Position numbers and translations under genes: made by a program | DNA from: Selaginella moellendorffii | Lineage: Eukaryota; Streptophyta; Lycopodiopsida; Selaginellales; Selaginellaceae | Reading direction: 5' to 3' | Assembly: GCF_000143415.4 (NCBI RefSeq) | Contig: NW_003314276.1 | Span: forward strand, 248,899-312,898 | DNA length: 64,000 nt | Notes under the pieces: model-generated | Seen by the model: only the letters and a program-made list of their open reading frames with translations | Databases searched by the model: none | What the model was told of the DNA's origin: nothing | Part shown: positions 46,443 through 59,313 of the stretch, piece by piece | How positions within the stretch are numbered: position 1 is the first letter of the stretch | Layout: each line of letters starts with the position of its first letter

Positions 46443-47233
46443 TCAATTAGTCAATGTTGAAATTAGTGATCCAGATATAAATTCGCCAGCCATCCAATTC
46501 CCATGAAGGACGTTCCTAGTTCCAAGAAAAAGATACTTCCCTTCTCCTTTGGGCTTGTTATCTGCAAAATCTCCTTCATATGTTGTTCCATCACGATAAA
46601 CCCACTGGCCTTTAGCTAAACTTCCAGCCATCCACGTTCCTGTGAACTGTATTAAAGAAAAATTTGAATAAGAGTCGTCTTTGATAAGGAGCACCAAAAA
46701 TGATAAGAAATAAGGAAAAGGGATCATAGGATTTCTTAATGACCTGGCTCATACTGTCTTTGAAGTAGTAAGTTCCAATGCCATGCTTTACACCATCCTT
46801 CCATTCTCCTTTATAAAGATCTCCATTTGGATATGTGTACATTCCAGTTCCATGTCTTTTATCATTTAACCATTGGCCTGTATGAATTAAATAGAAATAC
46901 TAGAACATTCACGAGTAAACCTTACCGTCATAGATACTATTGTCAGGATACTTCAATATGCCTGGTCCAGTCTTCTGATCGTCCACATAAACACCATCAA
47001 ACATTCCTGCCTTAGCCCATCTGTATTTTCCCAGTCCTGACTTTGTGCCCTGTACATATGCTCCGGTGTATGTATCACCGTTTGGATAAGTAGCTATGCC
47101 CTCGCCATGCGGAATAAAATCAATCATTGGTCCGGTCCATTGCTGCAAACATAATTTTGAGATCCATCTTAAAACAGTGACTCCTTACAGTCACTGGCTT
47201 TTCGCCCTCCTCGCCCTCTTCGTCTGCCATCAT
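46443..47233 (-). CDS. MORN-repeat protein, radial spoke head RSPH1/RSP10-like
   Basis: Starts at ATG 47233 (or the adjacent ATG at 47230) with an acidic MADEEGEEGEKPVT. Exon 1 47233-47189, intron 47143-47188 (46 nt), exon 2 from 47142, two further introns of about 47-95 nt, stop TGA 46445-46443. The protein is about 205 residues made almost wholly of MORN repeats (GEGIATYPNGDTYTGAY, GPGILKYPDNSIYDGQW, GTGMYTYPNGDLYKGEW, GIGTYYFKDS, GQWVYRDGTTYEGDF). Short MORN proteins with this build include the radial spoke head proteins RSPH1 and Chlamydomonas RSP10, which act in axonemal radial spokes. The neighbours (IFT121 head-to-head, then CCDC39) favour a flagellar role. Other MORN families cannot be ruled out without a tree. 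Confidence 0.8.
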
Positions 47234-47696
47234 AGTATTTGCTCGGTAGTTAATGTTGAACCGTGTTTCAGGTCAGGTCATGCATAGTTAATCATACAGT
47301 TGAGCGCTGGCCTGTCATGATTGACGGTGTTGATTAACTAATACATGTCAATCAGAAAAAGAGCCCTCTAAATGACGATGGCAATAATACAAGTGAGATC
47401 GATATCTTGCAAGTTTTCCAGTCGGCCCCAAAGCGCAATAGATCACAACTATGACCATCACCTTCTGTAATCATACACGAAAGTTCATTAAATACTACCG
47501 CAGGAGACGGCGAACATAGAGATGGATTGAGAACAATGTCTATCCGATTGAGAACAAGCAGGGACAGCTTCAGAGCCTTAAAGGCTCCGCCTCTGCTGAC
47601 AAGTGCACTGGGTACATCCATCGAAATCCCATTTCAAGTCTATCTAATGAAGATCCTTTGTTCTTTTAACCCTTTTCACTCTATTAGGGCATAAAA
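47234..47696. promoter_or_regulatory. Divergent promoter between MORN gene and IFT121
   Basis: 463 bp separate the two start codons, so both genes must be driven from here. No TATA box is convincing. Small open frames inside show no known motif. Shared regulation of the two ciliary genes, presumably in spermatogenous cells, is inference. Confidence 0.55.
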
Positions 47697-50600
47697 ATGT
47701 ATATTTATTTGAGCAAGAAGATCAGCATTCCACACGGTTTGCAGCTCAGGAGCCTGTCTTGGAACACGCAACAGGGATGGCTGGCCTGCGGGACTGATCA
47801 TGGCATTGTCAAGGTGGGTTTCTGGGAGTTTGCTTGGGATGCTAGGCTCTTTACTCTGACAGGTTCTCAAGCTCCAAGATGCATCCGGAGTGAAGGACGA
47901 TGGGTTTTTCACCACGCAATCGAACCTTTCCATGAACCAGACGCTTGAAGGGCACCGGGGTTCCATCCTAGTAGTTAACTGGAATCAAAACTACCGAAAG
48001 CTGACGTCAAGTGATGAGAATGGACTCATCATCGTTTGGATACTTCATAAGGTGTCAACTGTTTTAGAAAGGTGATCACTTTTAGTAGGTGTGTACTTAC
48101 AGGGAATGTGGTTTGAGGAAATGATTAACAACCGCAGCACAAGCGTTGTTCGTGACATGAGATGGTCTTCTGACGGCCGTAAAATTTGTTTTATATATGA
48201 AGATGGCCATGCAGTGTTGGGAAATGTGGATGGAAATAGAATTTGGGGAAAGGAGCTTAATCACCGGCTTGTGCTTGTCGAGTGGTCACCAGATGGTAGG
48301 CTTGTGCTTTTATGTACTAAAGAGGTTAGTACTAACAATCATCAACAGCCTGACAATTTCTGCTTTAATATTCTCAGGGAAAATGCTTGTTATATGACTG
48401 CCATGGCAGCTTTGTTTCCAATCTTGCATTACGATTTGAAGTGGATTCAGATATTGTTGGTTTACATTGGTATGGTGGGTTTGAAGGTCTAGATGACACT
48501 TATCCTCCAACACTTGCAATAGCACTTGAAAGTGGTAAAATTCAGGTAACCTGCATGCTGATTTTTCTTACAAAAATAACTTCTTTTTCCCAGCTAATGA
48601 GGCATGAGCTTGACGGAGAACCTATTCTTGTAACTGCAGAAATGACGACTGCCTCAATCAGGTGGAACCCCAATGGTACANNNNNNNNNNNNNNNNNNNN
48701 NNNNNNNNNNNNNNNNNNNNNNNNNNNNNNNNNNNNNNNNNNNNNNNNNNNNNNNNNNNNNNNNNNNNNNNNNNNNNNNNTCAAGAACCCAGGAGGATAC
48801 TAACTCAATAGTGAAACTCTTTTCCCCACTGGGATTTCACTTGAGAACCCTTCACGTGCCAAACACCAAAGTCAGGTACAATGCATTGAAAGATGACACA
48901 GAGGGTTTTGTTTTTTCTCACTTTCAGGGCAGTGACATGGGAAGGGACTGGCTTGACGTTAGCAATTGGAGTGGATGCAAGCATATACCTCGCAAGTATT
49001 AGGCCTGACTACAAGTGGACTTTCATTGGCCAAAGTACATGTGTATATAGCTTTAAAAAAAAGCACCCTGATGAGCACTGTGTAATGTTCTGGGATGTAG
49101 CTACTGGTGACAGGTTAATTATTTGCAGTTACTTCATTTTGTGTGTTTTGTCCTCAGAGAGCTACTGTTGGTTACAGGTACTTGAAACACGTCAACAGAC
49201 TTTGTGCCGTGTGCGGTTCAGGAGGCCATTGTGTTTTGGCTACAAAGGTACTAGGCTATTGATAAAAGGAATAATCAGTTTTCGTTTTTTTCAAATATCA
49301 GGAAGAGGAACCTAATCAATATATTCTTATACTTTGCAATGCCATTGGCAATCCTCTCGAGTCAAACCACGTGACCATAGAACCAGTCCTCATGACTATG
49401 AATGAAGTAAGATATGGGAATAGGCCTGACTAAAGAGCTTTATTTTGTTTATTCAGAATCAAGTTTTTGTGGCATCCAAAACTGATGTGTATGTATGGAA
49501 TTATCGAGATTCTTTACCATTACTATCTTCCAAACAACTGCTAAGTTCTTTCAGCAATGATCGAAGCAAGGAATCCAAAGATCATACATATTGTTTGGAC
49601 TGGAAAATCAATACAGGCATCAATCAGGTATATAACTTTACAAATGGACTCTACATATTTTGTTTTCTGGTAGGACAAGATGGACCAAATATGTTGCGTC
49701 TTCTGCTCACAGACAAACTTCTGGATTGGCTGTGAGTCCGGTGTGTTACACTGGTACGAACTGCCTTCACATAAATTAGCAGGGAAGATGTTTTTAGAAT
49801 GCAGGCCTCAAGGTAAGGTATCAGTTGCCATATTTTTAATCTTTTTCTCTGTGTTCTATGGCCAGCTATTGACGTGAACAGTGACTCCACGAGATTAGCA
49901 GTAATTGATGTTGATGGATCATTTTCTTTCCGAAATAATGTTCACATGGTAACTGCAATGAGTTACACAATCAAGCACTATTGAGATGTGTTTCAGGACC
50001 GAAAGTCAGAGTTCGAACGTAAGGCTGTATGGAATATGAAATGGGCGGATGACAATCCAGATTTGATCGTGATAATGGAAAGATCTCGGATGTACGTTCT
50101 TAGGGGTACCGAACTTGAAGAGCCTGTTTCTTGCAATGCATATTTTTGTAGTTTTCACAACCTACAGGTGCTGTGCTATGTTTTCTTCTGTCTTACTCAG
50201 CAACAACTGCTACAGGTGTTAGCAATTCGGCTTGACGATGTTATGCAACAGCCAGAGCAGCCAACAAGAGCCCATATTTTCAGTTATGAGACCAAATCCT
50301 TACGTGATACACATCAAATTCTCCAAGCGGTTGAAATTAAAGACGCCTACAGCTATGTAGAAGAGCATGGACATCCACGACTATGGACATCCCTTGCTGA
50401 ACATGCTTTGGAGCACCTTGACTTCAGTGTTGCTGCAAAGGTAAATATGACCAAGAATACGTCTTTTCACCATAATTTTGGTGCAGGCGTTTGTAAAGTG
50501 CAAAAACTACTATGGCATACAGTTTGTTAAGAAAGTCGAAGCTCTTCGAGACAAGAACCTGCAAAATGCAGAGGTTTGTTGCAATCGACTTCTCTCTAGA

Positions 50601-52303
50601 TCGCTAACTCGACTATCTCAGGTATGTGCGTACTTTAGAAGGTTTGAGGATGCTGAAAGAATCTATATCAACATAGATAGGAAGGATCTTGCCATTCACA
50701 TGCGAATGAAAATTGGGGATTGGTTCCTGTAATACGTTTCTTTTCTATAGAGAGTTTTTAACTTCTTTCTGGTCTCAGAGTGGAAAAGCTTTTGGAAAAC
50801 TTTCCTGGGAACAACTCACTTCTGAAGCTAACCTGGAACAATATCGGTGATCACTTTGTTGTCACGCAAAAGTGGAATGACGCTGCAAGATATTATAGCA
50901 AAGCAAAAAATTTTCAGATGTTGGCCGAATGTTACTCTGAACTTCATCACTGGACCAAACTGCAAAAACTTATGGACCATGTTGAACATGGTTCGCCCCT
51001 TCTGGAATCTATAGCAAGAAAATTTATGAACATTGGCGTTTGTGAGCATGCGGTAATAACGCCATCAACTTTCAGAAACTTCTGAAGCAGTCTGGTTTTT
51101 TTTTAGGTCACAGGTTTTACAAGATCGGGTAACATAAAGGGAGCTTTAAACTGCTGCTTGCAATTGAATGATTGGGAGAAAGCAATCAAGCTGGCAGAGT
51201 TACATAATTGTGAAAAAGAAACGCAAGAAAGACTCAGAACCTTCATAAATGAGCTTTTAGAATCTGGTAGCACAGTGTCAGCTATTTACGTTCTCCAAAA
51301 GGCTGGGAAGCATTTACAAGTAGTGAACCTACTCAATGAGCATGCCAAGATAATCTCTTTCACAAAGGCAGGTTCCAACAGTTCCCAATATTTTGCTGAT
51401 AATATTTTGCAGAGTCATGCATTGGAAGTTAAAAAAATATACGTGCTTGCTGCCTTTGAAATGGAAGCTTACATAGCAAGATCACTGGATTTACAGGTAT
51501 ATTTGTAATCTGTAAACTATTGTTACTTCTATGTTGCAGCACAATGCAGACTCTCTAGATCGCTCAGATAGGGATATTCGGAACGCCTGGCACAACGCAG
51601 AAGCATACCACCTTTGGATGCTTGCTCACCGCGAGCTTTATTCTGGAAATATGGAACAAGCGGCAAAGGTAATAGCTTTTGTGAGCTTGCGGAAGTCTCC
51701 ATTTGTCATGCAGGTTTCGTGGTGGTTGAAAGATTATGAAGACGTGTTACAACCGCATAGTATATACTCCCTGATTGCACTCACATCATACTTCTGTGGG
51801 GTAAGTTGGTCGTATTAAGAAGCATAGCTAATTATGTGTCAATGTTTTACAGTATTACGAGCAATGCAGCAGGGCCTTTACTGTGCTGGAGCTAAATCGT
51901 AGCATTCCAGAACAAGAACGAAAGGACTATAAAGAAATGGCAGCATCCATCTTTTCAAGGCATCAACCCGTTAGTAATGCAAAAGTAAGCAGTGGAATAC
52001 GAAAATGCCTGAGGTGTGGAGTCTCTTTGGAGGTAAAAGCTGATTTAAACATCTCAAATATAGAGAGGAGTTTTTTTTCTTGCGTTATAGGATGAACTCA
52101 AGCGTAGGTGTCTGACACCTAAATGTACGGCAACTTTTCCCATATGTATGGCAAGTGGAACTCAAATCTTGCACGAAGATTTTGTCAAGTGCGGCTACTG
52201 CAAATCTCTCATGATATCTTCCAAGCTCAAGTACAAGGTTCATTGCCCGCTCTGTCATTCGCCACTAGAAAACCATCCCAGTGCTATGCATCTTTTTAAA
52301 TAG
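47697..52303 (+). CDS. WDR35: Intraflagellar transport protein IFT121 (WDR35)
   Basis: IFT-A complex subunit for retrograde transport and ciliary membrane cargo entry. It starts MYIYLSKKISIPHGLQLRSL, matching the family N terminus. The WD40 region follows: SNLSMNQTLEGHRGSI, LTSSDENGLIIVW, EEMINNR, DGNRIWGKEL, ASIRPDYKW, then AVWNMKWADDNPDL and MYVLRG. Next is the alpha-solenoid/TPR region (HPRLWTSLAEHAL, AFVKCKNYYGIQFVKK, YFRRFEDAERIY, LAIHMRMKIGDWF). The C terminus has paired Cys motifs (CGYCKS, HCPLCHSPLE). Introns are about 50 nt, e.g. 47814-47862 and 48052-48102. A 100-N assembly gap (48681-48780) sits inside an exon of the second WD40 part, so some residues are missing. Otherwise the gene looks intact and of family length (about 1,150-1,200 residues). 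Confidence 0.95.
48681..48780. other. Assembly gap (100 N)
   Basis: Exactly 100 N, a conventional placeholder, so the true length is unknown. It interrupts the IFT121 coding region between RWNPNGT and SRTQEDTNSIVKLFSP. In the family only a short stretch belongs here. Confidence 0.99.
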
Positions 52304-52603
52304 AAGAAGGTTGCAAGTTCTGTCCTGAGCTGGTGCATGTGAAATTTATTTCCTTTGTCCAAGAGGGAAAGAAGAAAGAATTATAGCGTTTTTCATCCAA
52401 TGCCAGAACACTGGTACACTAAATTAGCGAAAGTATGGACCACCCAATTTACTGGCACAATTTTATTGCTCGCTATGACTTTCTGCCGTCACTTATCTGC
52501 TTCCAGCATCAAAACTCTGCCAAAAAGTATTCAGCTCAGTGAAATGTGGTGAAAGAATATTTGTCTAGGGTTAGGTTCATGTGCATAGTTTTTTTTGTAA
52601 GCA
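52304..52603. other. Intergenic space between IFT121 and CCDC39
   Basis: 300 bp holding the IFT121 3' UTR and the CCDC39 promoter. No motif can be assigned. Confidence 0.5.
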
Positions 52604-55600
52604 ATGACGGAGAAAGAAGTGAGCGTTTCTTCGCCACCTGAGCGAGCACCTGATGTTAATCAGGGTGTGGAGAATGATGATAAGGAAGAGCGTGGAGGAT
52701 GGACAATGCCTCAACAACAGAAAACACCGAGCAAAGCAGTGGGATTTGAGGCTGCCAGCGCGAGTGGGGAGCAGCCACAAGAACTCAAGGCTCAAATGAA
52801 ACGACGAATGTCGAAGATGAAGAAGATGGTCTCGGAATTGGGACTTAAGCAGGAGAGTGTGGGTGGTCTTATTGATCTCTCTTTCTTGCCAGGATTTGCA
52901 AGTGATGAGGTTAAAGCGCTTAACAAAGATGTATTGAAAGCTGAGAAAGAACTTCGTGATGTTGAGGTTTGATAAAACTTAACGGTCAAAGTGCAGTAAT
53001 TACCTAGTCTCTCTTGTACAGGAATTAGTGGAAGAACAAGAGGAAAGATCGTCTATAATGGAAGAGCATATGAAACGTGTAAGGCAAGAGATCACATTTA
53101 CACAGCTCAGAGCCGATGTCAAACGAAGAGAAGCTTTCACGGAAGAGAATTTGAGAAAAATATCGGAAATGGAAGCGAGAAGGCTAGAGGTAAGAACTGT
53201 TCAATTAATTCCGTTCCTTATTTATCGTACTCTTTATTTCAGAGAGAGATTCGTAAGTTTGAGAAAGACACGGATGAACTCAATGATCGCATGAGGGGAC
53301 TTAAGGCCGCTATCAATAGTGGTAACGAAAAAATGGACGAATTTCGACTTTTGATGCAATGGAATCAGGTTTAGTTTCTTATATGAGGACGTAACACTTG
53401 TGATAATCTGATTTGTCTAGTTATCATCTCACTGACACGTGTCATGTAGGGAGCAGGAAGAGCTGGATCAATGGATGCAAGCAGCTAGGCAGAAAGACGA
53501 GGATAGTGTTGCACTACAGAGCTATACGAAGAATGATAGTTCTAAACTCAAAGAGCTTTACCTTGAACTAGAAAAAGCCTCTGGAGGCCTTTATAATCTC
53601 CAGCAGCAGCTTGATGATGAAGTTACCGAAACTCAGAGTGCACAGATTCAGCTGAACAGAACGGCAGAAGTTTTCAAGTACGTGGAATTGCAGCGATTTA
53701 TTTATTTTTCTTTCATGATCAAACAGAGATTTACAAAATGAGAGACAGAAGCTCGTTGTCATGTGGGAGGAGACAATAGAAGCTATCCATATGCGTGACG
53801 AAGGCATTCATAAAGCTGCCGAAGAGTTTGCAGCAAACAAAGCTGTACTTCGCCACAAAAAAAGGCAGCTGGATGGTCTGTCTACCAATCTAGATGGAGA
53901 AGTCGAGAAAAATGTGAGATATTTTTGGCTATGCAAAATGCTCTAGTCTAATAGATATGGTATGTCAGCTGGAATTTGACAGGCAAATCGAATTGGTGGA
54001 AGAGGACATTTCAAAATTACGGGATGATCTCAAAACTGGAGTTTCCAAGTAAATAGATCTTCATTTTCTGCTGTTATACACAGTGTTATTGTTTTTTAGC
54101 ACAAAAGACGCGGAAGAAGAGTTAGAACTTTTGAAAAGCCGAGTGACACGCGCAATAAATGATCTAGCAAACGAGAAAGCTAAGAAAACGCAAGTAGAAG
54201 AGGCAAGTTGTATTTGATTTATCAATTGCTTCTAATGATGTCTATTCAAACAGGACCTTGTAAATAAGAGGAAGAAACTCGAATTAGTAGAAAGGAAACT
54301 AGCAGATTTAAGGATAAAAGTCGAGGATGAGTACATGCTTCTTGACACACTGGACAAGAAGAGACATGAGCTTGAAAAAATCCTTGCAACTGAGGAAGTT
54401 AATCTAAAGGTTGCAAGAAAAGAGGTGTCTGACTTACGCGAGAGACATTTTAAGGAGTCTGAGAAACTAAACGACATGAAAGCGAAAGGTGGCCTGACCT
54501 GTGTTCTTTCTTGTGTAAACTTGTTGTTATATTGCAGAGAAAGATATTCTATTTGAAATCCATGGGGCCAAATCTCAAGCAAAATCTCTGACTAATCAGA
54601 TTCATCAGTTAGAATCGAGCATGATCAAGCAAGAAGAGGTGCTGTACTCGGCCGAGTTCCAGATACAGTGCCTTGAGAGGAAAGTAGCCCGAGCCGGTGG
54701 TGAGACAAGTGATGTGGAGGCTCGTGAGTTTAATGCAAAAATTCAGCAGCTTGAACAGGAATTGCAGGAGAAACTAGCAGAGGAGGTGATTGTTTTGCAG
54801 CAGGTACTGTTGACAATGAAATATGTTAATTTTCATAATTGAGTATTTTCAGCTCAAAAAATCTCAAGACGATCTTAGAGCGGCCGTACGCAAACGTGAA
54901 GAATTAACAAGAAAACTGAATCAAATTGAGGAAAAGAATGCTGAACTGTCATTAGAGTCAGAAACAGGGCTTCATACCCTCAAGGTAATCACTGGCTAGA
55001 GTGAATCTGGTACTCACATTAGTATACCAGCAGAACCTTGTAAAGGAAAAGGAAGAAAAGATGCTTTCGCGTGATCTTCTGCAGATGGAAGTTAATCGCC
55101 TCCAGGGAATGCTAAGCAAGAATGCCGGTATGATGTATGAACTAGGATGATAAGCTTTAAATGATTTTTTTCCTTTATACGGTTTGTATATATTTGAAGA
55201 TGCCGTTTTTGGAATGGAGAGCACAAAAAGAAGACTTCAGATGAGTATGGAGGAATGTCGACGGGAGATTGGTAGTCGACATGAAAGACATATGTCTGAA
55301 TTAAAAAGCTTACAAGATGACTTGCACTTTATGCTTATGCAAAGGAATAAGATGGCAGTAGCTGTTGAGAAGGTGGTCATAGTGTACTTGATAGAGAGTA
55401 CTAACATACTCTCCTTTCCCAGCTTCGATCCAAATACGAAGTTATACTAAATAGAGTCAAAATCGAAAAGAATGCAGAAAGGTCACCAAATTATTTTGTC
55501 ATTAAAGCTGCACAGGAGCGAGAAGAAATTCAGCGAGAAGGCTATAAACTTGAACAGGAGGTCAAACAGGTCAGATAGGTTTTATTTATGCAACACATTT

Positions 55601-56441
55601 GTTTACATTTCTAGGTTTCTACTGTTTATCTTACTTTGCAGGTCCAAGCAGACGTTTCGTCTCTTGCAAGGGCTTTTGAAGATGTAAAAGACGCCAACAC
55701 ACTCTACAGGAACAGTCATAAGACTGCAAACACACTGAAGCTTGAGAATGAAAAAGCACATTTGAAGGTAGTCTTTGAGCAAGCCAAAGAGCGGCTTCAA
55801 AACAAGGTAGAATTGGAGCGGGCTTTGCTGAAAGTAAGTTATTGCACCAAACTTGCTCCAAGTGCCATATGCGTATGGTGGCTCTTTTAGGAATTTGATC
55901 AAGCCGAACAGAGAAATGCCACCACGGAGGAAAAAGAGAGTCATGAGTTGGAGACCTTGAAGATCCTCCAACATCAAGTTGAGACAGCTGAAAAAGATAA
56001 CAAGGAGCACACCAAGAAACAACGGCGAGCAACTGTACGATTTGAAAGGCTAGCATCAAAACTGAAAGAATCATATGGGTACTTGAGAAATCAAAGCTTT
56101 TACATTGACTTAAGAAGTTCGTCCACTATAGGGACTTAGATGCTGAGCGCATTGCAAAGGAAATGCAACTGTCTGAAGCAAGAGAAACAATAACAGATGT
56201 TTTATATAAGCTGAAGGCTGTGATTCAGGAAAACCCTGATCTAGGCCGTATTATCCAAGAACGAGTTGCTGACGCTGGCTTTAAAATGCCATCAAACACT
56301 TCAAGTGTAAAGTCAAACGTTTCTGGATCAACAAGGGGAAGCATCATTTCGAGCAGAGGCTCCATATTTTCAGCTGGAATGCCTGGCTCAGCTAGAACCT
56401 CAAGAAGTGGTAGTGTTGTGACAATGGAATTTCTGGAGTGA
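52604..56441 (+). CDS. CCDC39: Coiled-coil protein CCDC39 (axonemal 96-nm ruler)
   Basis: With CCDC40, CCDC39 (FAP59 in Chlamydomonas) forms the molecular ruler that sets the 96-nm repeat and docks inner dynein arms and the nexin-dynein regulatory complex. ATG 52604; stop TGA 56439-56441; many introns of about 45-60 nt, the first running from the GTTTGATAAAAC donor near 52968 to the TTGTACAG acceptor at 53022. The translation is almost continuous coiled coil. Family-diagnostic stretches include EELDQWMQAARQKDEDSVAL, LDDEVTETQSAQIQLNRTAE, ERQKLVVMWEETIEAIHMRD and a Ser/Arg-rich tail (GSTRGSIISSRGSIFSAGMP). After splicing, roughly 950 residues are expected, similar to animal CCDC39. No break is seen. 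The neighbours are also axonemal. Confidence 0.93.
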
Positions 56442-57924
56442 TCAAGAAAAAGTGAGAGAAGAGGGATGTAAAGCTACAGACAATGGTGGTCCAGATTGCT
56501 TGACGTGGCAAATCAGATCTAATATGATCCATATCTACATGGTATATATATGTATACCATACATACAGACCTCACAAGCAAAACTCTTTTTATATGGCAA
56601 TTCTTATTTTCATGCAGGAAAATTGCTATGCTAGTGTTTTTGAAATCAGTCCTTGGCTGTTAGCCAACACACTCAAAATTATAAAAAGGAGTAAGAGAGA
56701 GTATATGATATAAGTATATAAAGATACCTCTTTTTTGCCATATAGGGTTGGTGAAGATGTCAGGTAGCTTTTTGTCACCAGCATGATTTTTTGTTGATGA
56801 AAGGTTGTGAGAGTGATTGTTTTCCTTGTCGGTTTTGGCATGAGCTGGTTGCTTAAGATCAGAAGGCATGCAATACTTGTTGCAATGTTTACTTGATCAA
56901 TCTAATCCTCATCTTCATCCGACACTGTTCTTAGGATTGCCTACAGAGGATGCTCACTTGTAGATCATGCATTTCTTGATGGCATTACATACCATGGTTA
57001 GGATTATATGCCATAGCTTGAAGAACTTCCTCTATGTTTGCAGGGTGCTGCACTGTTATGGTTTGTGAATCTTGCAGCTCCATCAAACACCTCTATTTAA
57101 CTGGTGTTTGAATGATGTGTTGAAAATGCATTCATTGCATTCAGATAAAGTCCACTATGCAAAACTAAGAAACCTACCCAGGTTTTTGTAAGAAAAATCC
57201 TAAACCATGGTTGGTTTCTGAACCCTGGTTTTGAACCCTTATTTATACCGTTGGTTTAAATTCATTCTTCTCCATTTTAGTAATTAATCTAGATTTATAG
57301 AAAAATATAAAATATTTTTATAATAAAGAAATTAGATTAGTTCCAAATCAAAATATTTAGTTTCAAATCTCTCGTCTGCCTAATCTATAAGTGAGTATGA
57401 TTGGCATCTTATGTGATGAGACATCCCAGACATTTCTGTATACTTCTTACTAAGACTCAATCAATTCCAATGCCAGCTTCCTTTTGCCATTCTCTGCACT
57501 GCTCAAAGAAAGCTGTCTACAAAAATAATGCTATGAGAAAACAAACCTATTGAAGCAACAATAAAAATTCCCATTTTGAAGTACATGTCAACACCACCCC
57601 CAAGTCTAGCTATACTTGCTCACTTAGAAAGAAGTCAGTCATTCTAGAGGGACAAAGAATCAATAAGAATTAGTTTCTTACCTCCTTTCAAATTTCTTTC
57701 GTTGAAGAAATGCTAGAAAAAGAAATTTCAATCCATGACTAGGCCATGGCTGCAGTAGTATAGACTATGGCTGTGAAAGGTATCAGCTATTCTGGATGAA
57801 GGAAAAGGAATGAGAAATTCTCAACCAAAATGATAAAGAGTTTAAACCAAGTTTGGACCACATATATCAAAGGGTGGACATGTTTAGGGCCCAATATATC
57901 CAAGTCTGAATACTATTACACATC
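56442..57924. other. No gene seen
   Basis: AT-rich intergenic DNA after CCDC39. Short frames only, with no recognised motif. Confidence 0.5.
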
Positions 57925-58235
57925 CTGGGCTGAAAGCCCAAACCAATTGTCTTTTGGAGAGTAGAGGATTCTAAAATTATAGTATGGATAGTGAGGCTAA
58001 GAACTCAATCTTCAATCAACTCTCAAGGGGTGCTTTCAAACCATGTTGGGGTTAAAACTAGGGGCTATCAACATTAAATAGTAGTGAGCATAGACTTAAA
58101 GGGTACTAGGGAGGCCTCTCAAGAAAATGCTCAAGAGAAATTCCCACTCCTGAAAGAGAAACTAATTATGGTACTCTAGGCCAAGAGGAGTTATGCCCCA
58201 CTTGAGTACTGAGTAAGGCTTTTTCTACCTATACT
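57925..58235 (+). repeat. Diverged LTR-B-like fragment
   Basis: CTGAAAGCCCAAACC, then ATAGTATGGATAGTGAGGC and CAAGAAAATGCTCAAGAG follow the LTR-B block order after the minisatellite, but truncated on both sides. Confidence 0.6.
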
Positions 58236-59313
58236 TACATTTTTGCCCCCTGTGTACAAAATAGTGATAAACAAATAGAGACAAGAATGTAGAGAAGAGA
58301 AAAGAAAGAGAATAAAAAAGAACTTAGCCTTGAATGCCAAAAGTGTGAGTAAGGATTTATAAGCATATATCACTTTCTCAACTCTATTTTGCACAAATAA
58401 TCATAGGCGAGAGAAAAGATGGTTAATTCAATGCAAATGCATACAACAGTGAGTGGGAGTGTTTTCCAACATGTCTAAGTGCTATTTATATACTACATGA
58501 TTTTGTAACCATTCCTAATTGTTTCTTACTTGTTTATGACAAGCGTTACCTAGGTTGAGTCTTTCTTCTTTAGATGCGTATGCTTAGACATAACTCCATT
58601 TTGCCTAAGCTTTCTTTTTTTGCTCTACTTGAGAAGATACACACATGACTCTATCCACTTTCTTGGTGATTGTCTTGAGGTAGCTCAAGACCTGCGTGTG
58701 GTATTTTGTTGTTTCTTCATCTTCTACTAGCTGCATTGGCTTGTTGATTGGCTGCTTGCTTCCCTTGATTTGTTGAGCAAGCTCCTCTATGAAGCTTCCG
58801 ACTGCTAGTTTGCAAGGTTGACTCAGAGACTTGTGAGCAAAGGTGTGGCTAGCCTTGACCTTGTAGTGCTGCTGTGGTGTTTGCTGCAGCTGTGGCTACC
58901 TCATCTCACTAGACTGTTTGGCTGAAGGTGTGTTGCTGTCAAATGCGTAGGTGGACTGAAGAAGACTTAGCCTGTACTCCTTCGGTTCACCTAGACTCTC
59001 TTTTGTAACCTTGTCCTCTTTGTCCCCTTGAGTTTCTTGGCTATGATCTTCTTGGCCTAAACTCACCTCATTGGCTATATATACAACCAATGGTTTTGCA
59101 ATATCTATAGGTGTATCTTGTATCAAACTTTGTGGTCTAAGTTGTGGAATTTCTTCTACAAGTTTGGGGTCCATTGTTTGCCTAGTGTTGTCCATTTGTG
59201 TACTCATCACTTCCTTGATGCTTAGAGAGATTTGTATTGCATCAGAGTTGTCTCTATAGACAGATATGTCACGACTCTATTCCTGATTTGAGCGTGGTGT
59301 TTTATCACCGTAC
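58236..59313. other. Unassigned sequence; one minus-strand open frame
   Basis: A 104-codon minus-strand frame (58896-59210) encodes a hydrophilic peptide rich in Gln, Glu and Lys. No domain recognised, and upstream and downstream frames are broken, so it is not called as a gene. Confidence 0.35.
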
